The notes: a model not told the origin generated them from the sequence alone. Shown: positions 36,582-45,393, counted from the first letter of the stretch. The stretch is DNA of 64,000 bases from Alloalcanivorax profundimaris (GCF_015265435.1 NZ_JABJWH010000036.1:186001-250000), one strand, 5' to 3'. Numbers and translations are program-made.

Positions 36582-38363
36582 ATGAGTACCGCGACGGTAT
36601 CGGATTTCCTGGTCGACCGGCTCCATCAATGGGGCGTCGATCGGGTGTTCGGCTATTCCGGTGACGGCATCAACGGAGTGATGAGCGCCCTGCGCCGGGC
36701 CGATGACAAAATCACCCTGGTGCAACCCCGCCACGAGGAACTGGCCGCCTTCATGGCCTGCGGTCACGCCAAGTACACCGGCCGTCCCGGGGTGGTGGTG
36801 ACCACCTCCGGCCCTGGCGCCATCCACGCGCTCAACGGTCTGTACGACGCCGCCAAGGATCATATGCCGGTGGTCGCCGTGGTCGGCCAGCAGGCCCGCG
36901 CCAGTCTGGGCTCCGACTTTCAGCAAGAGGTGGACCTGGAAAACGTATTCCAGGACGTGGGCGCCTATGTACAGACGGTGATGGCCCCGGAGCAGGCCCG
37001 CCACGTGGTCGACAGAGCCGTGCGCATCGCCGAGGCGGAGCGCACCGTGACCTGCGTGATCCTGCCCAACGACGTCCAGGATGCGGCCATGAAGGCGCCG
37101 CCGGACGGTCACGGCGCCACCTGGTCCGGGGTCGGCTACCGGCCCTCGCTACGCCTGCCCCTGGATCAGGACCTGGACCGCGCCGCCGAGGTGCTCGACG
37201 CCGGCGAAAAGGTGGCGATCCTGGCCGGCGCCGGGGTCAAGGACGCGGTTCCGCAACTGCTGGAGCTGGCCAACGCCCTGGGCGCCGGCATCGCCAAGGC
37301 GGTGCTGGCCAAGACCATGGTTGCCGACGACGCCCCCGGAGTGACCGGCACCATCGGCCTGCTGGGCACCGAGCCCAGCGACCGCATGATGCGCCATTGC
37401 GACACCCTGCTGATGGTGGGGACCAGTTTTCCCTATGCGGAGTTTCTGCCCGCATCCGGCCAGGCCCGGGCGGTGCAGATCGATGTCGATGCCGCCAATC
37501 TCGGGCTGCGCTACCCCACCGAGGTGAACCTGCACGGCGATGCCGGCGCGACGCTGAAGGCCCTGTTGGAACGGATCACCCCCAAGGCGGACCGCGCCTG
37601 GCGGCAGGACCTGGAGGAACAGATCAATGACTGGTGGGACACGGTGGCGGCCCGGGCCAACACCGAGGCGGACCCGCTGAACCCCCAGAAGATTTTCTGG
37701 GAGTTGTCACCGCGCCTGCCGCGCGGCGCTCTGCTGGCGGCGGACGTGGGCACCGCCACGGACTGGTACGCGCGTTTTCTGAAGGTGGGCGACGATGTCC
37801 AGGGCTCCACCTCCGGCGGCCTGGCCTCCATGGGCAACGGCGTGCCCTATGCCCTGGCCGCCAAGTTCGCCCACCCGGACCGGCCGGTGATCGCCATGGT
37901 CGGCGACGGCGCCATGCAGATGATTGGCAACAACGGCCTGATCACGGTGGCCCGGTACTGGCGGGAATGGGCGGACCCGCGCCTGGTGGTGCTGGTGCTC
38001 AATAACCGGGACCTGAACCAGGTGACCTGGGAACAGCGGGTCATGGAAGGCGACCCCAAGTTCGAGTCCTCACAGGCCCTGCCGGATTTCGACTACGACC
38101 AATACGCGGAGATGCTGGGCTTGCGGGGCCTGCGCCTGGACAGCGCCGAGCGGGTCACGGAAGTGCTGGACGCCGCCCTGGCGGCGGACCGGCCGGTGGT
38201 GATCAACGCGGTGGTGGACGCCAATGTGCCGCCCTTGCCCTCTCACCTGGAGATGGGCCAGGTGAGAGGCTACATGGAATCCATCCTCAAGGGGGACCCG
38301 GAAGCCGGGCCGGAACTGCGCCAATCCCTGAAGGCGATGGCGGCCAAGTATTTGAAGCGATGA
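36582..38363 (+). CDS. thiamine-diphosphate enzyme, pyruvate oxidase (PoxB)-like
   Basis: A 593-residue ThDP enzyme with the three-domain acetohydroxyacid-synthase/pyruvate-oxidase layout. The N-terminal HEE (residues 51-53) holds the cofactor-activating Glu, the middle is an FAD-like Rossmann domain (ILAGAGVKDA), and the C-terminal ThDP/Mg motif is GDGAMQ...NN. It resembles ThDP-requiring proteins annotated as pyruvate dehydrogenase (quinone), which convert pyruvate to acetate and CO2. The lipid-binding C-terminal peptide of E. coli PoxB is not evident. AAAGGAGG precedes the ATG. Confidence 0.8.
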   Translation: MSTATVSDFLVDRLHQWGVDRVFGYSGDGINGVMSALRRADDKITLVQPRHEELAAFMACGHAKYTGRPGVVVTTSGPGAIHALNGLYDAAKDHMPVVAVVGQQARASLGSDFQQEVDLENVFQDVGAYVQTVMAPEQARHVVDRAVRIAEAERTVTCVILPNDVQDAAMKAPPDGHGATWSGVGYRPSLRLPLDQDLDRAAEVLDAGEKVAILAGAGVKDAVPQLLELANALGAGIAKAVLAKTMVADDAPGVTGTIGLLGTEPSDRMMRHCDTLLMVGTSFPYAEFLPASGQARAVQIDVDAANLGLRYPTEVNLHGDAGATLKALLERITPKADRAWRQDLEEQINDWWDTVAARANTEADPLNPQKIFWELSPRLPRGALLAADVGTATDWYARFLKVGDDVQGSTSGGLASMGNGVPYALAAKFAHPDRPVIAMVGDGAMQMIGNNGLITVARYWREWADPRLVVLVLNNRDLNQVTWEQRVMEGDPKFESSQALPDFDYDQYAEMLGLRGLRLDSAERVTEVLDAALAADRPVVINAVVDANVPPLPSHLEMGQVRGYMESILKGDPEAGPELRQSLKAMAAKYLKR

Positions 38364-38383
38364 GAGTATTTGAAACGGTGAAG

Positions 38384-38413
38384 CCGACCGCCCGGCGGAG
38401 GCCGGGCGGTCGG
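38384..38413. terminator. 13-bp hairpin between convergent genes
   Basis: CCGACCGCCCGGC (38384-38396), loop GGAG, then the exact complement (38401-38413). It sits between the ThDP enzyme stop and the convergent MscS stop. There is no U tract, so it may be a rho-assisted barrier rather than a classical terminator. Confidence 0.5.
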
Positions 38414-38417
38414 CCGG

Positions 38418-39245
38418 TCAGCCTTCGGCGTCCGCCTGGTTGAGGTGCACGTCCATCTGCGGGTAGGGAATGCCGATGCCGGCGGCGTCGAAGCGGCGCT
38501 TCACTTCCTCGGTCATGCCCCATTTCACCGGCCAGTAGTCGGCGCTGTTCACCCAGGGCCGGCACAGGAAGTTCACCGAGCTGTCCGCCAGCTCGCCGAC
38601 CACGATGGTGGGCGCCGGGTCCTTCAGGCAGCGCTCGTCCTCGGCCACCACCTCCTCGAGGATTTTCTTCACCTGGCTCAGGTCGGCGTCGTAGGACACG
38701 CCGAACACCATGTCCACGCGGCGGGTGGGCTTCTCGGAATAGTTGACGATGTTGTTGGACAGGATCTCCGCGTTGGGCACCGTGATCACCTTGTTGTCCG
38801 GCGAGGTGAGGACGGTGGCGAAGATGCGGATTTCCTTCACCGTGCCGCTGGTGCCCGCCACTTCCACGTAATGCCCCTCGCGGAACAGCCGGAACAGGAT
38901 CAGCATGACGCCGGCGGCGAAGTTGCTGAGCGAATCCTTCAGCGCCAGCCCCACGGCCAGGCCGGCGGCGCCGAGAATGGCCACCAGGGAGGTGGTTTTC
39001 ACGCCCAGGCGGTCCAGGGCGGCGATCACCACGAACAGGAACAGCAACACATGGATGATGCGCCCCAGAAACTTGGCGATGGTGCTGTCCAGGCGCTTGC
39101 CCATCAGGTTCTGCAGCCACTTGCTCAGCCTCGCCACCACCCACAGGCCGATCAGGAAAATCAGCAAGGCGGCGACGATGTTCCAGGCGTAAGGCACCAG
39201 GTTGTCGTTAAAAAACGTCTGCAACTGCCCCATGTAGTCGTCCAT
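38418..39245 (-). CDS. small-conductance mechanosensitive channel (MscS family)
   Basis: A 275-residue MscS-type channel with three N-terminal membrane helices. The pore helix has the Ala/Gly-packed pattern ILGAAGLAVGLALKDSLSNFAAG, followed by a beta domain (GHYVEVAGTSGTVKEI, VITVPNAEIL) and the alpha/beta vestibule. It opens on hypo-osmotic shock. With the Mrp antiporter and ectoine hydroxylase it fits an organism facing salinity changes. Confidence 0.92.
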   Translation of the reverse strand: MDDYMGQLQTFFNDNLVPYAWNIVAALLIFLIGLWVVARLSKWLQNLMGKRLDSTIAKFLGRIIHVLLFLFVVIAALDRLGVKTTSLVAILGAAGLAVGLALKDSLSNFAAGVMLILFRLFREGHYVEVAGTSGTVKEIRIFATVLTSPDNKVITVPNAEILSNNIVNYSEKPTRRVDMVFGVSYDADLSQVKKILEEVVAEDERCLKDPAPTIVVGELADSSVNFLCRPWVNSADYWPVKWGMTEEVKRRFDAAGIGIPYPQMDVHLNQADAEG

Positions 39246-39392
39246 CAGATGCGCGCTCCGTTAAAACCGTGAAGAAAGCGTTAAGCCTTACGGAGCCGGG
39301 CGCCGCTGTCCAGACGCCGGGTCGCATTTTACAAATGGCGCCCTGACTCGGGCACCACGCCGCGGAGGTCGCTCCTGCCGTGTTACCACCAC

Positions 39393-39418
39393 AAAAAAGC
39401 CCCGGCGAAAGCCGGGGC
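39393..39418 (-). terminator. intrinsic terminator of the repetitive lipoprotein gene
   Basis: GCCCCGGC-GAAA-GCCGGGGC (39399-39418) followed on the minus strand by six T (39393-39398), about 30 bases beyond the lipoprotein stop. Confidence 0.9.
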
Positions 39419-39448
39419 ATGATGGCACTTCAAGTGAGGCAAAGAGGA

Positions 39449-41443
39449 TCAGGTCCAGCCGAACAGGGCATCCAGCAGGCCACCGAACAGGTCGCCCAGG
39501 CCGGGGATGCCTTCCAGCACGTCGGCGATCGGGTTGAGCAGCTGTTCCAGCAGGCCGTCGTCGCCGGCCACGGTGTCCAGCACGGTGACCAGGGGCTCGC
39601 CCAGGGCGGGAATCTGCTCCAGCAGATCGCCCAGCGCCGGCACCAGGGCGCCGTTGTCGCCGATCAGACCGCCAAGCAGGTTCTCCAGGCCGGCTTCGCC
39701 TTCCAGGGCGCCGCCGTCCAGCAGCCCGCCGAGCAGGTTGGTGGCCAGTTCACCCAGCACCGGCACCTGGCCGAGCAGATCGGTGGCCGGGTTGAGCAGG
39801 TCACCGGGGTTGGACGGATCCACGCCGCCCTCGCCGCCCAGCAGGGTGCCGAGCACCTGGTTGAGCAGGTCGCCGGCCACCGGCAGTTGCTCCAGGGAGT
39901 CGGTGAGGATAGCCAGGGGATCGCCGCCTTCACCGCCGCCGGTGGCGTCCAGCAGGGCCGCGATCAGCGGGTTGAGGAGATCGCCCAGCACCGGCACCTG
40001 GCCCACCAGGTCGCTGATCTGGCCGAGCTGGTCGCTGGCGGAGGTCAGGCAGGTGAGCGGGTCACCGGATTCGCAGTTCACGGCGCCGAGCAGCTGGCCG
40101 ACCAGGGGGCCGAGCACCGGCACCTGATTGAGCACGTCCTGCACCGGGGCGCTGAGCTGGGTCAGGTCGCCGCTGCTCAGGGCTTCGGCCAGGCCTTCCA
40201 GGTCCAGCTGGTCCAGGGGCAGGGAGCCGCTGTCGCCGCCGGCCAGACCGTTGAGCAGATCACCCAGCACCGGCACTTCGGCCACCAGTTCCGGCAGACC
40301 CTGAAGCTGGTCGAGCAGCGCGAACAGGGGGTTGGCGTCGTCACCGCCGCCGGCCAGGGCGTCGCCGACCAGGTCGCCGATTACCGGGATGTTGGCCACC
40401 AGCTCCGGCAGGGTTTGCAGCAGGTCCAGGTTGCCCGGATCGGTTTCAATGGCGCCCATCAGGCTGTTCACCAGCTCGCCCACCACCGGCACGCCACCCA
40501 GGGCGTCGGTAACCGGGGCCAGCAGTTCGCCGGATTCCAGCAGACAGGACAGCGGGTCGGCGGTGTCGCCGCAGATTTCATCCACGCCGGGCAGACCGCT
40601 CAGGTTGAGCACCGAGCCCACGCCCTGCAGCACCTCGGTGACACAGGCCTGGGGATCGAATTCGCCTTCGTTGCTGGCCACCGGGCACACCGCGGTGGAC
40701 AGGGTGTTGGCGGTGCTGATGAGCAGCTCGCCGCTGGCCAGGTTGTTGGCCACGCCGGTGAGGCAGGTCTGCGGATTGAGCGCGTCCTCGCAACCGAGCA
40801 CGGTGAACACGCTCTGCAGGGTGTCCGGGGTGGTTTCCAGCACATCCACCACGCAGGTCACCGGGTTGTCCGCGTTCGGGCACAGCTCCTGGGTCACCGG
40901 GCTGGTGCCGTCCAGCAGGCCGGTGATGGTGTTCTTCAGGTAAACGGTGCTTTCCATCACGCAGTTGGGCAGGAACTCCACGTCCGCCAGGCTTTCCACC
41001 AGGGCGGTGTCGGTGCTGGCGACGCTGTCCGCGCACACCAGGCCGAGCAGGTTGTCGTTGCCCAGGGAGATGTTTTCCAGCGCTTCGTTCTCGCAGGTCA
41101 CGGTGTCGATGGCGTTACCCAGGGGCACGTCCAGCACGGTGCCCGGGCAAACCGAGGCGGTGAAGTGGTTGCTGGTGTCGATCAGGCTCAGTGCCTCAGC
41201 CTGCTCCTCATCGTCCAGACCGTCGTCGGGGTCGCCGGGCTCATCCGGGTTGTCCGGGTCGTCGGGGTTATCCGGGTTATCGGGGTTGTCCGGATCATCG
41301 GGATTGTCCGGCGTATTGGGCGTTTCCGCGCCGCCACCGCCGTTGTCGCTCGGGCCGCCGCTGCTGCCGCCGCCGCCACCACAAGCGGCCAGCGCCGCCA
41401 CCATGAGAATCAGTAGTAGTTGTTTAGCCAGTGAGCTGACCAT
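39449..41443 (-). CDS. repetitive acidic lipoprotein (VPVLGDLL modules)
   Basis: A 664-residue lipoprotein with lipobox ALAAC (Cys21). A Gly/Ser run and an Asn-Pro-Asp repeat tract follow, then a Cys-containing region with spaced single cysteines (about ten). From ~residue 310 to the end there are about ten copies of a module centred on V-P-V-L-G-D/E-L-L, spaced roughly 25-45 residues with Gly-rich joints. No catalytic motif is visible. It is very acidic and probably a surface or adhesive protein. GGAGGGTGGAGA supports ATG 41443. Annotation pipelines might label it collagen-like, but true G-x-y triplets are absent. Confidence 0.75.
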   Translation of the reverse strand: MVSSLAKQLLLILMVAALAACGGGGGSSGGPSDNGGGGAETPNTPDNPDDPDNPDNPDNPDDPDNPDEPGDPDDGLDDEEQAEALSLIDTSNHFTASVCPGTVLDVPLGNAIDTVTCENEALENISLGNDNLLGLVCADSVASTDTALVESLADVEFLPNCVMESTVYLKNTITGLLDGTSPVTQELCPNADNPVTCVVDVLETTPDTLQSVFTVLGCEDALNPQTCLTGVANNLASGELLISTANTLSTAVCPVASNEGEFDPQACVTEVLQGVGSVLNLSGLPGVDEICGDTADPLSCLLESGELLAPVTDALGGVPVVGELVNSLMGAIETDPGNLDLLQTLPELVANIPVIGDLVGDALAGGGDDANPLFALLDQLQGLPELVAEVPVLGDLLNGLAGGDSGSLPLDQLDLEGLAEALSSGDLTQLSAPVQDVLNQVPVLGPLVGQLLGAVNCESGDPLTCLTSASDQLGQISDLVGQVPVLGDLLNPLIAALLDATGGGEGGDPLAILTDSLEQLPVAGDLLNQVLGTLLGGEGGVDPSNPGDLLNPATDLLGQVPVLGELATNLLGGLLDGGALEGEAGLENLLGGLIGDNGALVPALGDLLEQIPALGEPLVTVLDTVAGDDGLLEQLLNPIADVLEGIPGLGDLFGGLLDALFGWT
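41229..41318. repeat. tandem Asn-Pro-Asp/Asp-Pro-Asp coding repeat
   Basis: Short units of about nine bases (GTCCGGGTT/GTCCGGATC-like on the plus strand) encode DNPD/DDPD repeats just after the lipid-anchor region of the lipoprotein at 39449-41443. Such tracts vary in length by slippage and usually act as wall-spanning or spacer stalks. Boundaries are approximate. Confidence 0.65.
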
Positions 41444-41731
41444 GTCTCCACCCTCCATGAAAAGGAATCCATTGCCCGACGCCCCACGCGCCGGTAATGC
41501 ATGAATGGAATGTACAAAGGGTGGCTATGAAACTATGTAGGTCATGCTTTAAGAGCTGTTACGGGGGCACTCAATGGCAACGTTAGGAAACCGCCTTGTG
41601 TGCCCCATGTAACAATTTCATGATCTTTTACGGTCAAATCGGGCCAAAATATCGAAAAGTGCTGAGTGACTACTTGTTTATAACCATTAGCATGGTATCG
41701 GCCAGCCATTGTGGCACTGTCGTACAAACAC
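41444..41731. other. gene-free AT-richer stretch upstream of the lipoprotein gene
   Basis: About 290 bases with clearly lower GC than the surroundings. It should hold the leftward promoter and leader of the lipoprotein gene. A 63-codon leftward frame (41542-41733) lacks a ribosome site and any family resemblance, and is not called. No convincing promoter could be fixed by eye. Confidence 0.5.
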
Positions 41732-41763
41732 AAAAAACGGCGCCCGGGCGGAACCCGGGCGCC
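41732..41763 (-). terminator. intrinsic terminator of the peroxiredoxin gene
   Basis: GGCGCCCGGG (41739-41748) pairs with CCCGGGCGCC (41754-41763) around a five-base loop. Six T follow on the minus strand (41732-41737), 24 bases after the peroxiredoxin stop. Confidence 0.9.
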
Positions 41764-41787
41764 GCCTCGTCGGCGCGTCGGCGCGGC

Positions 41788-42261
41788 TCAGAGCTGCTTG
41801 AGCACGGTTTCCGCGCTGCTGTCCTCCACGCCCTTGGCGTCCACGCCCAGGTATTCCACCACGCCGTCGTTGGCGATCAGCGCGAAGCGCTTGGAGCGAA
41901 TGCCCAGGCCGGCGCCGGAGGCGTCCAGTTCCAGGCCCAGCGCCTTGGTCAGCTCGGCGTTGCCATCCGCCAGCATGGTGATCTTCTCGGCGTTCTGGTT
42001 GTCCTGCCAGGCGCCCATCACGAAGGCGTCGTTCACCGCCATGCAGGCAATGGCGTCGGCTTTTTGCAGAATCTCGTCGGCGTGCACCACGAAGCCGGGC
42101 ATGTGGGTATTGGAACAACCCGGCGTGAAGGCGCCGGGCACCGCGAACAGCACTACCTTGCGGCCCTTGAAGAACTCACCGGTGGACAGATCCTCCGGGC
42201 CCTGGGCGCCGTTGGTCTTGATGGTCACGTCGGGGAGTTTGTCGCCTACGGCAATGGTCAT
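41788..42261 (-). CDS. peroxiredoxin (Prx5 type)
   Basis: A 157-residue thioredoxin-fold peroxidase with the Prx5 block VPGAFTPGCSNTHMPGF, in which Cys49 is the peroxidatic residue. The downstream SKRFALIANDGVVEYLGV segment also fits. No glutaredoxin domain is fused, so reduction must come from separate glutaredoxin or thioredoxin. It removes hydrogen peroxide and organic hydroperoxides. ATG 42261 gives the family length; longer frames upstream are not coding. It is divergent from the SDR gene. Confidence 0.92.
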   Translation of the reverse strand: MTIAVGDKLPDVTIKTNGAQGPEDLSTGEFFKGRKVVLFAVPGAFTPGCSNTHMPGFVVHADEILQKADAIACMAVNDAFVMGAWQDNQNAEKITMLADGNAELTKALGLELDASGAGLGIRSKRFALIANDGVVEYLGVDAKGVEDSSAETVLKQL

Positions 42262-42426
42262 GGTCGTGTCCTGTGGGTTGCGGAAAAGGACCTCGAATGT
42301 ACCAGACCGGACGGCGCCGCGCCGAGCCGGCCAGGCACCCGGGCACCGCCGGCAACGTAAAAGAGTGTTGCCTTTGCCGCCATCGGTTTGAAGCGGCGGC
42401 CAACCGGCCCCAGGCTGACACCCACG

Positions 42427-42456
42427 CATTCATTGCAGCGGCAAACATTCATTGCA
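42427..42456. repeat. 11-bp direct repeat before the SDR gene
   Basis: CATTCATTGCA occurs at 42427-42437 and again at 42446-42456, a 19-base period (about two helical turns). It lies 21 bases upstream of the SDR start, in the divergent promoter region with peroxiredoxin. It is a possible binding site for a tandem-dimer regulator. Confidence 0.45.
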
Positions 42457-42476
42457 AAGGCAAGGGAGTACAGGCC

Positions 42477-43157
42477 ATGAGCCAGACCATCGTGATCACC
42501 GGCGCCAATCGCGGCATCGGCTACGACATGGCGCGCCTGTGGAAGGCGCGTGGCAACCACGTTATCGCCGTGTGCCGCAGCCCGGCGGAGAAGAAGGGCG
42601 AGGAAGACCTGCACGATCTCGGCATCCGCGTGCTGGAAGGCTATGACGTCAGCAAGGCGGAGGACGTGGCCGCGCTCAAGGAAGAGCTCGGCGACACGGA
42701 AGTGGACGTGCTCTACAACAACGCCGGGATCATGGAAAGCGAAACCCTGGAGGACATGAACTTCGACACCATCGAGAAGCAGTTCGAAGTGAACACCCTG
42801 GGGCCGCTGCGCGTCACTCACGCGCTGCTCGACAACCTGAGCGACGGCGCCCGGGTCGGCCTGATGACCTCCCGCATGGGGTCCATCGAGGACAACGACT
42901 CCGGCCGCAAGTACGGCTACCGGATCAGCAAGGCCGGCCTCAACGCCGCCGGCAAATCCCTGGCCGTGGACCTCAAGGACCGGGGCGTGGCCGTGGCGAT
43001 CCTGCACCCGGGCTACGTGAAAACCGACATGACCGGCCACACCGGCCACATCACCCCGGAGCAGGCCGCCCACCGGCTGGTGCAGCGCATGGACGAGCTG
43101 AACCTGGACAACACCGGCACCTTCTGGCACTCCGACGGCTCGGTGCTGCCCTGGTAA
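42477..43157 (+). CDS. short-chain dehydrogenase/reductase
   Basis: A 226-residue classical SDR: nucleotide-binding TGANRGIG (8-15), NNAG (81-84), active-site Ser132 in MTSRMGS, and YRISK with Tyr148 and Lys152. It resembles the small C-factor/sniffer-like SDRs, which lack an extended substrate loop. The substrate is unknown. GGGAG precedes the ATG by about ten bases. It ends 85 bases from the convergent VIT/VWA gene. Confidence 0.88.
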   Translation: MSQTIVITGANRGIGYDMARLWKARGNHVIAVCRSPAEKKGEEDLHDLGIRVLEGYDVSKAEDVAALKEELGDTEVDVLYNNAGIMESETLEDMNFDTIEKQFEVNTLGPLRVTHALLDNLSDGARVGLMTSRMGSIEDNDSGRKYGYRISKAGLNAAGKSLAVDLKDRGVAVAILHPGYVKTDMTGHTGHITPEQAAHRLVQRMDELNLDNTGTFWHSDGSVLPW

Positions 43158-43163
43158 AAATCA

Positions 43164-43224
43164 TACCGATCGGGAGTATTTCGCTGATTGCATGTCCCGT
43201 AGGCGAACATTTTCCCGATCGGTA
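43164..43224. repeat. 12-bp inverted repeat between convergent genes
   Basis: TACCGATCGGGA (43164-43175) and its exact complement TCCCGATCGGTA (43213-43224), with 37 bases between. Each arm itself contains the palindrome CCGATCGG. A runs precede and T runs follow, so it may work as a bidirectional terminator, but the long loop is unusual. Confidence 0.55.
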
Positions 43225-43243
43225 ATTTTCTGGACGGGCTGGC

Positions 43244-45334
43244 CTAGCGGCGGCGGCGCAGCAGGCCGGCCACGGCCATGACCAGGAACGGCAGCCAGGA
43301 CCAGGGGCCGGCGGCGCCGCCGCTGCCACCGCCGCCGCCCATGGAAGCGCGCGGTTGCTGGAACATGGGCTGGCTCTGGTCGGCCCGGTTGGAGGCCGGC
43401 GCGCTGGCTTCGCGGCGGGCCTTGGCGAGCCGCTCCAGATCACGGCGGTCGGCGTTGCGGCGCTCGATGCCGTATTCCTCGAACACCTCATCGCGCAGCA
43501 CCACCATGGAGGTGTAATCGGTGACCAGGCCGTACTCCAGGGCCAGGTCGGTGATGGCGTCCTCCAGGTCGGCGTCGGCGCCGAAGTTATCCCGCTCCCG
43601 GGCCAGATCCTGGATGGTGGCGTAGGCCCACAGCCGTTCCAGTTCCGGGTTGTCGCCGCCCTGTTCCGGGAAGGTGAAGCGGCTGTGGTATTGCCGCTCC
43701 TGGCCGCCCACCCGGGCGCTCAGGGTCACGTCCGCGGGGCCGTCGCCCCAGTAATGCCCCATCAGCACGATGCGCTCGCCACGGTATACGGAGCCGATGC
43801 GCGCCGGCGTGCGGTCGGCGGTTTTCACGCCGTCGATGTCCAGGCGCACGTCGTTCATGGCCTGGTGGGTGAGCTTGCCGGTGGCCTGCATCAGCCGGCC
43901 AACGATGTCATCGCTGTTGGAAACGCTCAGGGCGAAGCCGTTGCTGGCGTCGGTGAGCGCGGTGAGCAGCGGGCGGTTGGCGCTGTTGCCCATGATGGAG
44001 GTGAACAGGCGAACGTCACGCTTATCGAGCAGTTCGAGGAACCGTTTTTGCGCGGTGACGCCCACGTTGGCGACACCGTCAGTGACCAGAACGATGCCGG
44101 TGGGGCGGTCATCGTCCAGGGTCTTCAAGCCGCTTTTCAGGCCGTCATACAGGTTGGTGCCGCCGGAAGACCGCAAACCGGCGACCCGGGTCACGTGGTC
44201 GTTCACCGCCGCCGGCGTCACCGCCACGAAACCGTCGGTGAGCTCGCGGACACCGTCGTTGAACAGCACGATGCGGAAGCGGTCCTCCGGCTGGAGCCGG
44301 CCCAGGGCCTTGCCCACGCCATCCGCCAGGGTGGCCAGCTTGCCAGCCATGGAGCCGGACACGTCGAGCACGAACACCCAGTCGCGGCCGCCGCTGACCG
44401 GGGGGAGATCATCACCAGGGGTGAGGCTCATCATGAAGGTGCCCCGGTCCGAGCCCGGCGCCTTGTAGGCCACCAGATCCACGGTGCCGGGCAGGTCCTC
44501 CGGATGGCGCCAGTAGACCACGATGTCCCGGTCGAGCCGGAACGCCGGCTTGCCGTCGCCGGCCACGGCGGCCTCCCGCTCGGCACCTGACTCCACGCCC
44601 TCCCCGGTGGCCGGCTCGCCGGTCCCCGGCGCGGCGGGCCGGTTGTCCAGGGTTACCCGCCATTGGCGCGGGCCCTGTTGGGTGACGGCGGCGCCGGGCT
44701 GGTCCGGTACCCTTACCGCCGCCACCGGGTAGCCAGCGCGCAGGTTGAGAGTGAAGGTGAAGTGCTCCTCCACCCGTTCGTTGGCGGTCCAGAAATCCAG
44801 CTGGCGCTGGTCCACGCCGCCCTCTTCCAGGGGATAGACGTAGCGGCCCACGTCGGTGTCGACGCCGGCGGGCTGCATGTAGACCAGCCGCACCCGGGTG
44901 TCGACGCCGCCACGCACCGGGCTCACCCGCACGTCGAACGCCTTGTACTGGTCCTTCTCGGTGAGCCCGGCTTCCCGGCCGGCGGCTTTTTCCTGTTCAT
45001 ACACCTGGCGGGCCTTTTCCCGGGGCAGTACCTCGCCCACCACCGGTTTGCCGTCGATCCACACGGTGAACTCCGCCACCGTGCCTTTTTCCGGCACCGG
45101 GAAGCGGTAATGCGCCTCCAGGTCCCGGTCGTGGGGGTTGTGGAACACCTGCTCCACCTCGGTGATGGCGTAGCCGTCCTCCACGTCCACGGTGACGTGC
45201 TGCTCGCGCAGTTCCAGGGGCGGCACGCCGCCTTCCGTGGGGGTCATCAGGCCCGCCGCCTGGGCGGAAGCGGCAACCAGCAGCAGCGTCAGGCCGCCCG
45301 CCAGACGCCGCGCCCAAGAGGTAAAGGAAACCAT
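43244..45334 (-). CDS. VIT/VWA-domain protein with GlyGly-CTERM-like sorting tail
   Basis: A 696-residue exported protein. A signal peptide (1-26) is followed by a VIT domain (residues ~35-170, with PLELREQHVTVDV and VFHNPHDRDLEAHYRFPVPE). A von Willebrand A domain has the MIDAS DVSGSM and later TDGVAN. The C-terminus has a Gly/Ser run (GGGGGSGGAAG), a hydrophobic helix and RRRR. That tail matches the GlyGly-CTERM signal processed by rhombosortase. VIT/VWA proteins of marine proteobacteria are often sortase-type targets. No rhombosortase gene lies in the window. Confidence 0.88.
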   Translation of the reverse strand: MVSFTSWARRLAGGLTLLLVAASAQAAGLMTPTEGGVPPLELREQHVTVDVEDGYAITEVEQVFHNPHDRDLEAHYRFPVPEKGTVAEFTVWIDGKPVVGEVLPREKARQVYEQEKAAGREAGLTEKDQYKAFDVRVSPVRGGVDTRVRLVYMQPAGVDTDVGRYVYPLEEGGVDQRQLDFWTANERVEEHFTFTLNLRAGYPVAAVRVPDQPGAAVTQQGPRQWRVTLDNRPAAPGTGEPATGEGVESGAEREAAVAGDGKPAFRLDRDIVVYWRHPEDLPGTVDLVAYKAPGSDRGTFMMSLTPGDDLPPVSGGRDWVFVLDVSGSMAGKLATLADGVGKALGRLQPEDRFRIVLFNDGVRELTDGFVAVTPAAVNDHVTRVAGLRSSGGTNLYDGLKSGLKTLDDDRPTGIVLVTDGVANVGVTAQKRFLELLDKRDVRLFTSIMGNSANRPLLTALTDASNGFALSVSNSDDIVGRLMQATGKLTHQAMNDVRLDIDGVKTADRTPARIGSVYRGERIVLMGHYWGDGPADVTLSARVGGQERQYHSRFTFPEQGGDNPELERLWAYATIQDLARERDNFGADADLEDAITDLALEYGLVTDYTSMVVLRDEVFEEYGIERRNADRRDLERLAKARREASAPASNRADQSQPMFQQPRASMGGGGGSGGAAGPWSWLPFLVMAVAGLLRRRR

Positions 45335-45393
45335 GACGTTCTCCTATGTTTATTAAACGCCGTTCAATTGATACAGGAGAAAACGCTTTCTGC

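Noticed and set aside
39450-40500. regularly spaced repeats suggesting a CRISPR array
   Set aside because: The repeats are imperfect, in frame and encode VPVLGDLL protein modules; no identical direct repeats with unique spacers and no cas genes.
39380-41416. 678-codon plus-strand frame across the repetitive lipoprotein
   Set aside because: It is an antisense shadow of the repeat coding sequence; the minus-strand product has a lipobox, a ribosome site and a terminator.
39449-41443. collagen-like protein
   Set aside because: There are no consecutive Gly-x-y triplets; the Gly residues lie in joints between VPVLGDLL modules.
41542-41733. 63-codon minus-strand frame upstream of the lipoprotein gene
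   Set aside because: It starts within the peroxiredoxin terminator, lacks a ribosome site and shows no motif.
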